Below, piece after piece: positions 63,156 through 64,000 of a stretch of 64,000 nt of DNA; the stretch's first letter is position 1; each line of letters begins with the position of its first letter. The notes under the pieces are model-generated. The model searched no databases, was not told the origin of the DNA, and saw only the letters and a list, made by a program, of their open reading frames with translations. The position numbers were made by a program, and so were the translations under genes. The DNA comes from Closterium sp. Naga37s-1 (lineage: Eukaryota; Streptophyta; Zygnematophyceae; Desmidiales; Closteriaceae), in assembly GCA_947471745.1 (NCBI GenBank), contig CANJKZ010001038.1:124001-188000 (forward strand). The letters run 5' to 3'.

Positions 63156-63394
63156 CTCGTTATAGTCACGTACAGGTTGGGGTAGCGCGTGACCCTGGTG
63201 ACGACGTGCTCGCAGCACGCGCGGTAGAAGACGCACGCCGCGTCCGCCCCCACGCCGGCCGCCGGGCGCGTCTTCACGCACCCCGGCACCGGCCGCTTTA
63301 CAAAAACCATCACCGCTCGCTGCGCGCCGAGCGGCTCTATCGCTTGAAACGAAGACGCATTTGCCTCACTCGCACTTTGTTTAGGGTCGCTCAT
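63156..63394 (-). CDS. Exon of a DUF2064/CofC-like nucleotidyl- or glycosyltransferase
   Basis: The likely start is the ATG at 63394 (MSDPKQSASEANASS). The segment AVMVFVKRPVPGCVKTR then GVGADAACVFYRACCEHVV matches the N-terminus of the TIGR04282/DUF2064 family (F.K.PVPG.VKTRL....G...AA.LYR). These proteins have a GT-A-like nucleotide-binding fold and an often unknown sugar or nucleotide substrate. The usual KTRL reads KTRP. The frame reaches donor GTGACA at 63155-63150. The catalytic centre would be in exons beyond the duplicated segment, which I could not locate in 62104-62950. Moderately confident of family, not of intactness. Confidence 0.62.
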
Positions 63395-64000
63395 TCTTTC
63401 GCACGCTCCAGCGTCGCCCAGAGTACTGGCGTTGCGAACTCCAGCGCCGCTCAAAAGCTAAGCTCGCTCTCGCTCTCGAGGCAAACAAGGAGACCGAGGC
63501 AATTTAGCCAATTTTTGAGGCGCCTCAAATAACGACGGTGCCGTAGTAGTCCTGATCTGAAACGGTGTGGCGTGGCGATTGCCTCGCTGCGGATGCGGCA
63601 GTCACGCGGTACGGGTGAGCTGCGAGAATGATCAAGAGGCGAACAGCTCACCTGAGCTGACGTGTCGAACAGATACGAACGTGCACCTTGTGAATTGGCA
63701 AATTGATGAGGCTGACTGCTCAACGGCTTTGAGGGGGAGGATGGGGAAAGGAAGTGCTATTTCACCAGCTTCGAGGGGGAAAGTCCGTTTGAGTACGGTT
63801 CAATGGGATGACAGATGTCAAAGAACGTTATCAAGCGGTTAAGGTATTGCAGTCCCTCGTTCATTGGCTTTCCCCGTTGGCTCGCGAAGGCCATTCGGTT
63901 CATAGTCGCCAAGCTCGCGATGTTCTCGAAGCAGCTCGTTCACCAATGGACGTCGAGGTTTTTCCTAGTTATCCAATTAGATCCTTACTTTGGAGCACCG
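63395..64000. other. 5' flank of the transferase exon; no gene recognised
   Basis: On the minus strand this is the upstream region of the transferase exon. A small plus-strand frame (63739-63840) has no recognisable domain. No promoter element could be supported. Confidence 0.4.

Noticed and set aside
1..64000. CRISPR arrays, bacterial operons, rRNA or tRNA genes
   Set aside because: None seen. Tandem repeats here lack spacer-repeat regularity, and no tRNA cloverleaf or rRNA core sequence was recognised by eye; a covariance-model scan would be decisive.

Overview
The window is eukaryotic nuclear DNA dominated by nested LTR retrotransposons. Signs of a eukaryote are GT-AG exon boundaries, Ty1/copia polyproteins, primer-binding sites matching the 3' end of plant-type initiator tRNA-Met (TGGTATCAGAGC), LINE reverse transcriptases and a hAT-type DNA transposon. 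GC-rich coding sequence, tRNA-Met-primed copia elements and small phase-1 EGF-like exons fit a green-lineage genome. A streptophyte alga such as a zygnematophyte (Closterium-like) is my best guess, but that name is recall, not proof.

Layout. 1-3857: sparse host sequence with minisatellites and one probable first exon of a type II membrane protein (minus strand, 1824-1972). 3858-12299: copia element A (plus; 109-bp LTRs; TSD CTTAT), whose leader carries a non-autonomous hAT insertion (4686-5970; 8-bp TSD). 12640-23686: non-coding LTR element C (minus; 273-bp LTRs; TSD CTATT), interrupted by copia element B (13228-20336; minus; identical 136-bp LTRs; TSD CGTTG). 23687-27900: host-like sequence with a regular array of five decayed EGF-like exons. 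28100-38602: a graveyard of degenerate elements: a gag-like ORF with repeat leader, an LTR candidate, a LINE-like RT, gag and RNase H scraps, minisatellites, and a small non-autonomous LTR element D (35634-37332) with a tandem duplication plus solo LTR. 38603-44882: copia element E with 819-bp LTRs but no matching TSD. 44883-53447: remnant F, a relative of B, split by copia element G (45181-50971; minus; TSD CAGGG). 53448-57053: a LINE with endonuclease, RT and a C-terminal zinc finger. 57050-59312: a decayed minus-strand multi-exon gene. About 59325-62103: 5'-truncated copia element H. 62951-63394: a minus-strand exon of a DUF2064/CofC-like transferase with its 3' end triplicated.

How it fits together. 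A, B, F, H and the small element D appear to be one copia superfamily: they share an LTR stem-loop, and A, B, D and H (whose 3' ends are present) share the polypurine tract CTATGGGGGTG. A, B and H also share a 3' untranslated block. A, B, D and F have GC-rich tandem repeats in the leader. E and G are unrelated copia lineages. Every polyprotein carries at least one lesion, yet several LTR pairs are nearly or fully identical, so transposition was recent and probably depended on proteins supplied by other copies. Element B lost its gag through a deletion with a 7-bp microhomology, the clearest example. I found no tRNA or rRNA gene, no CRISPR, and no intact host protein-coding gene.
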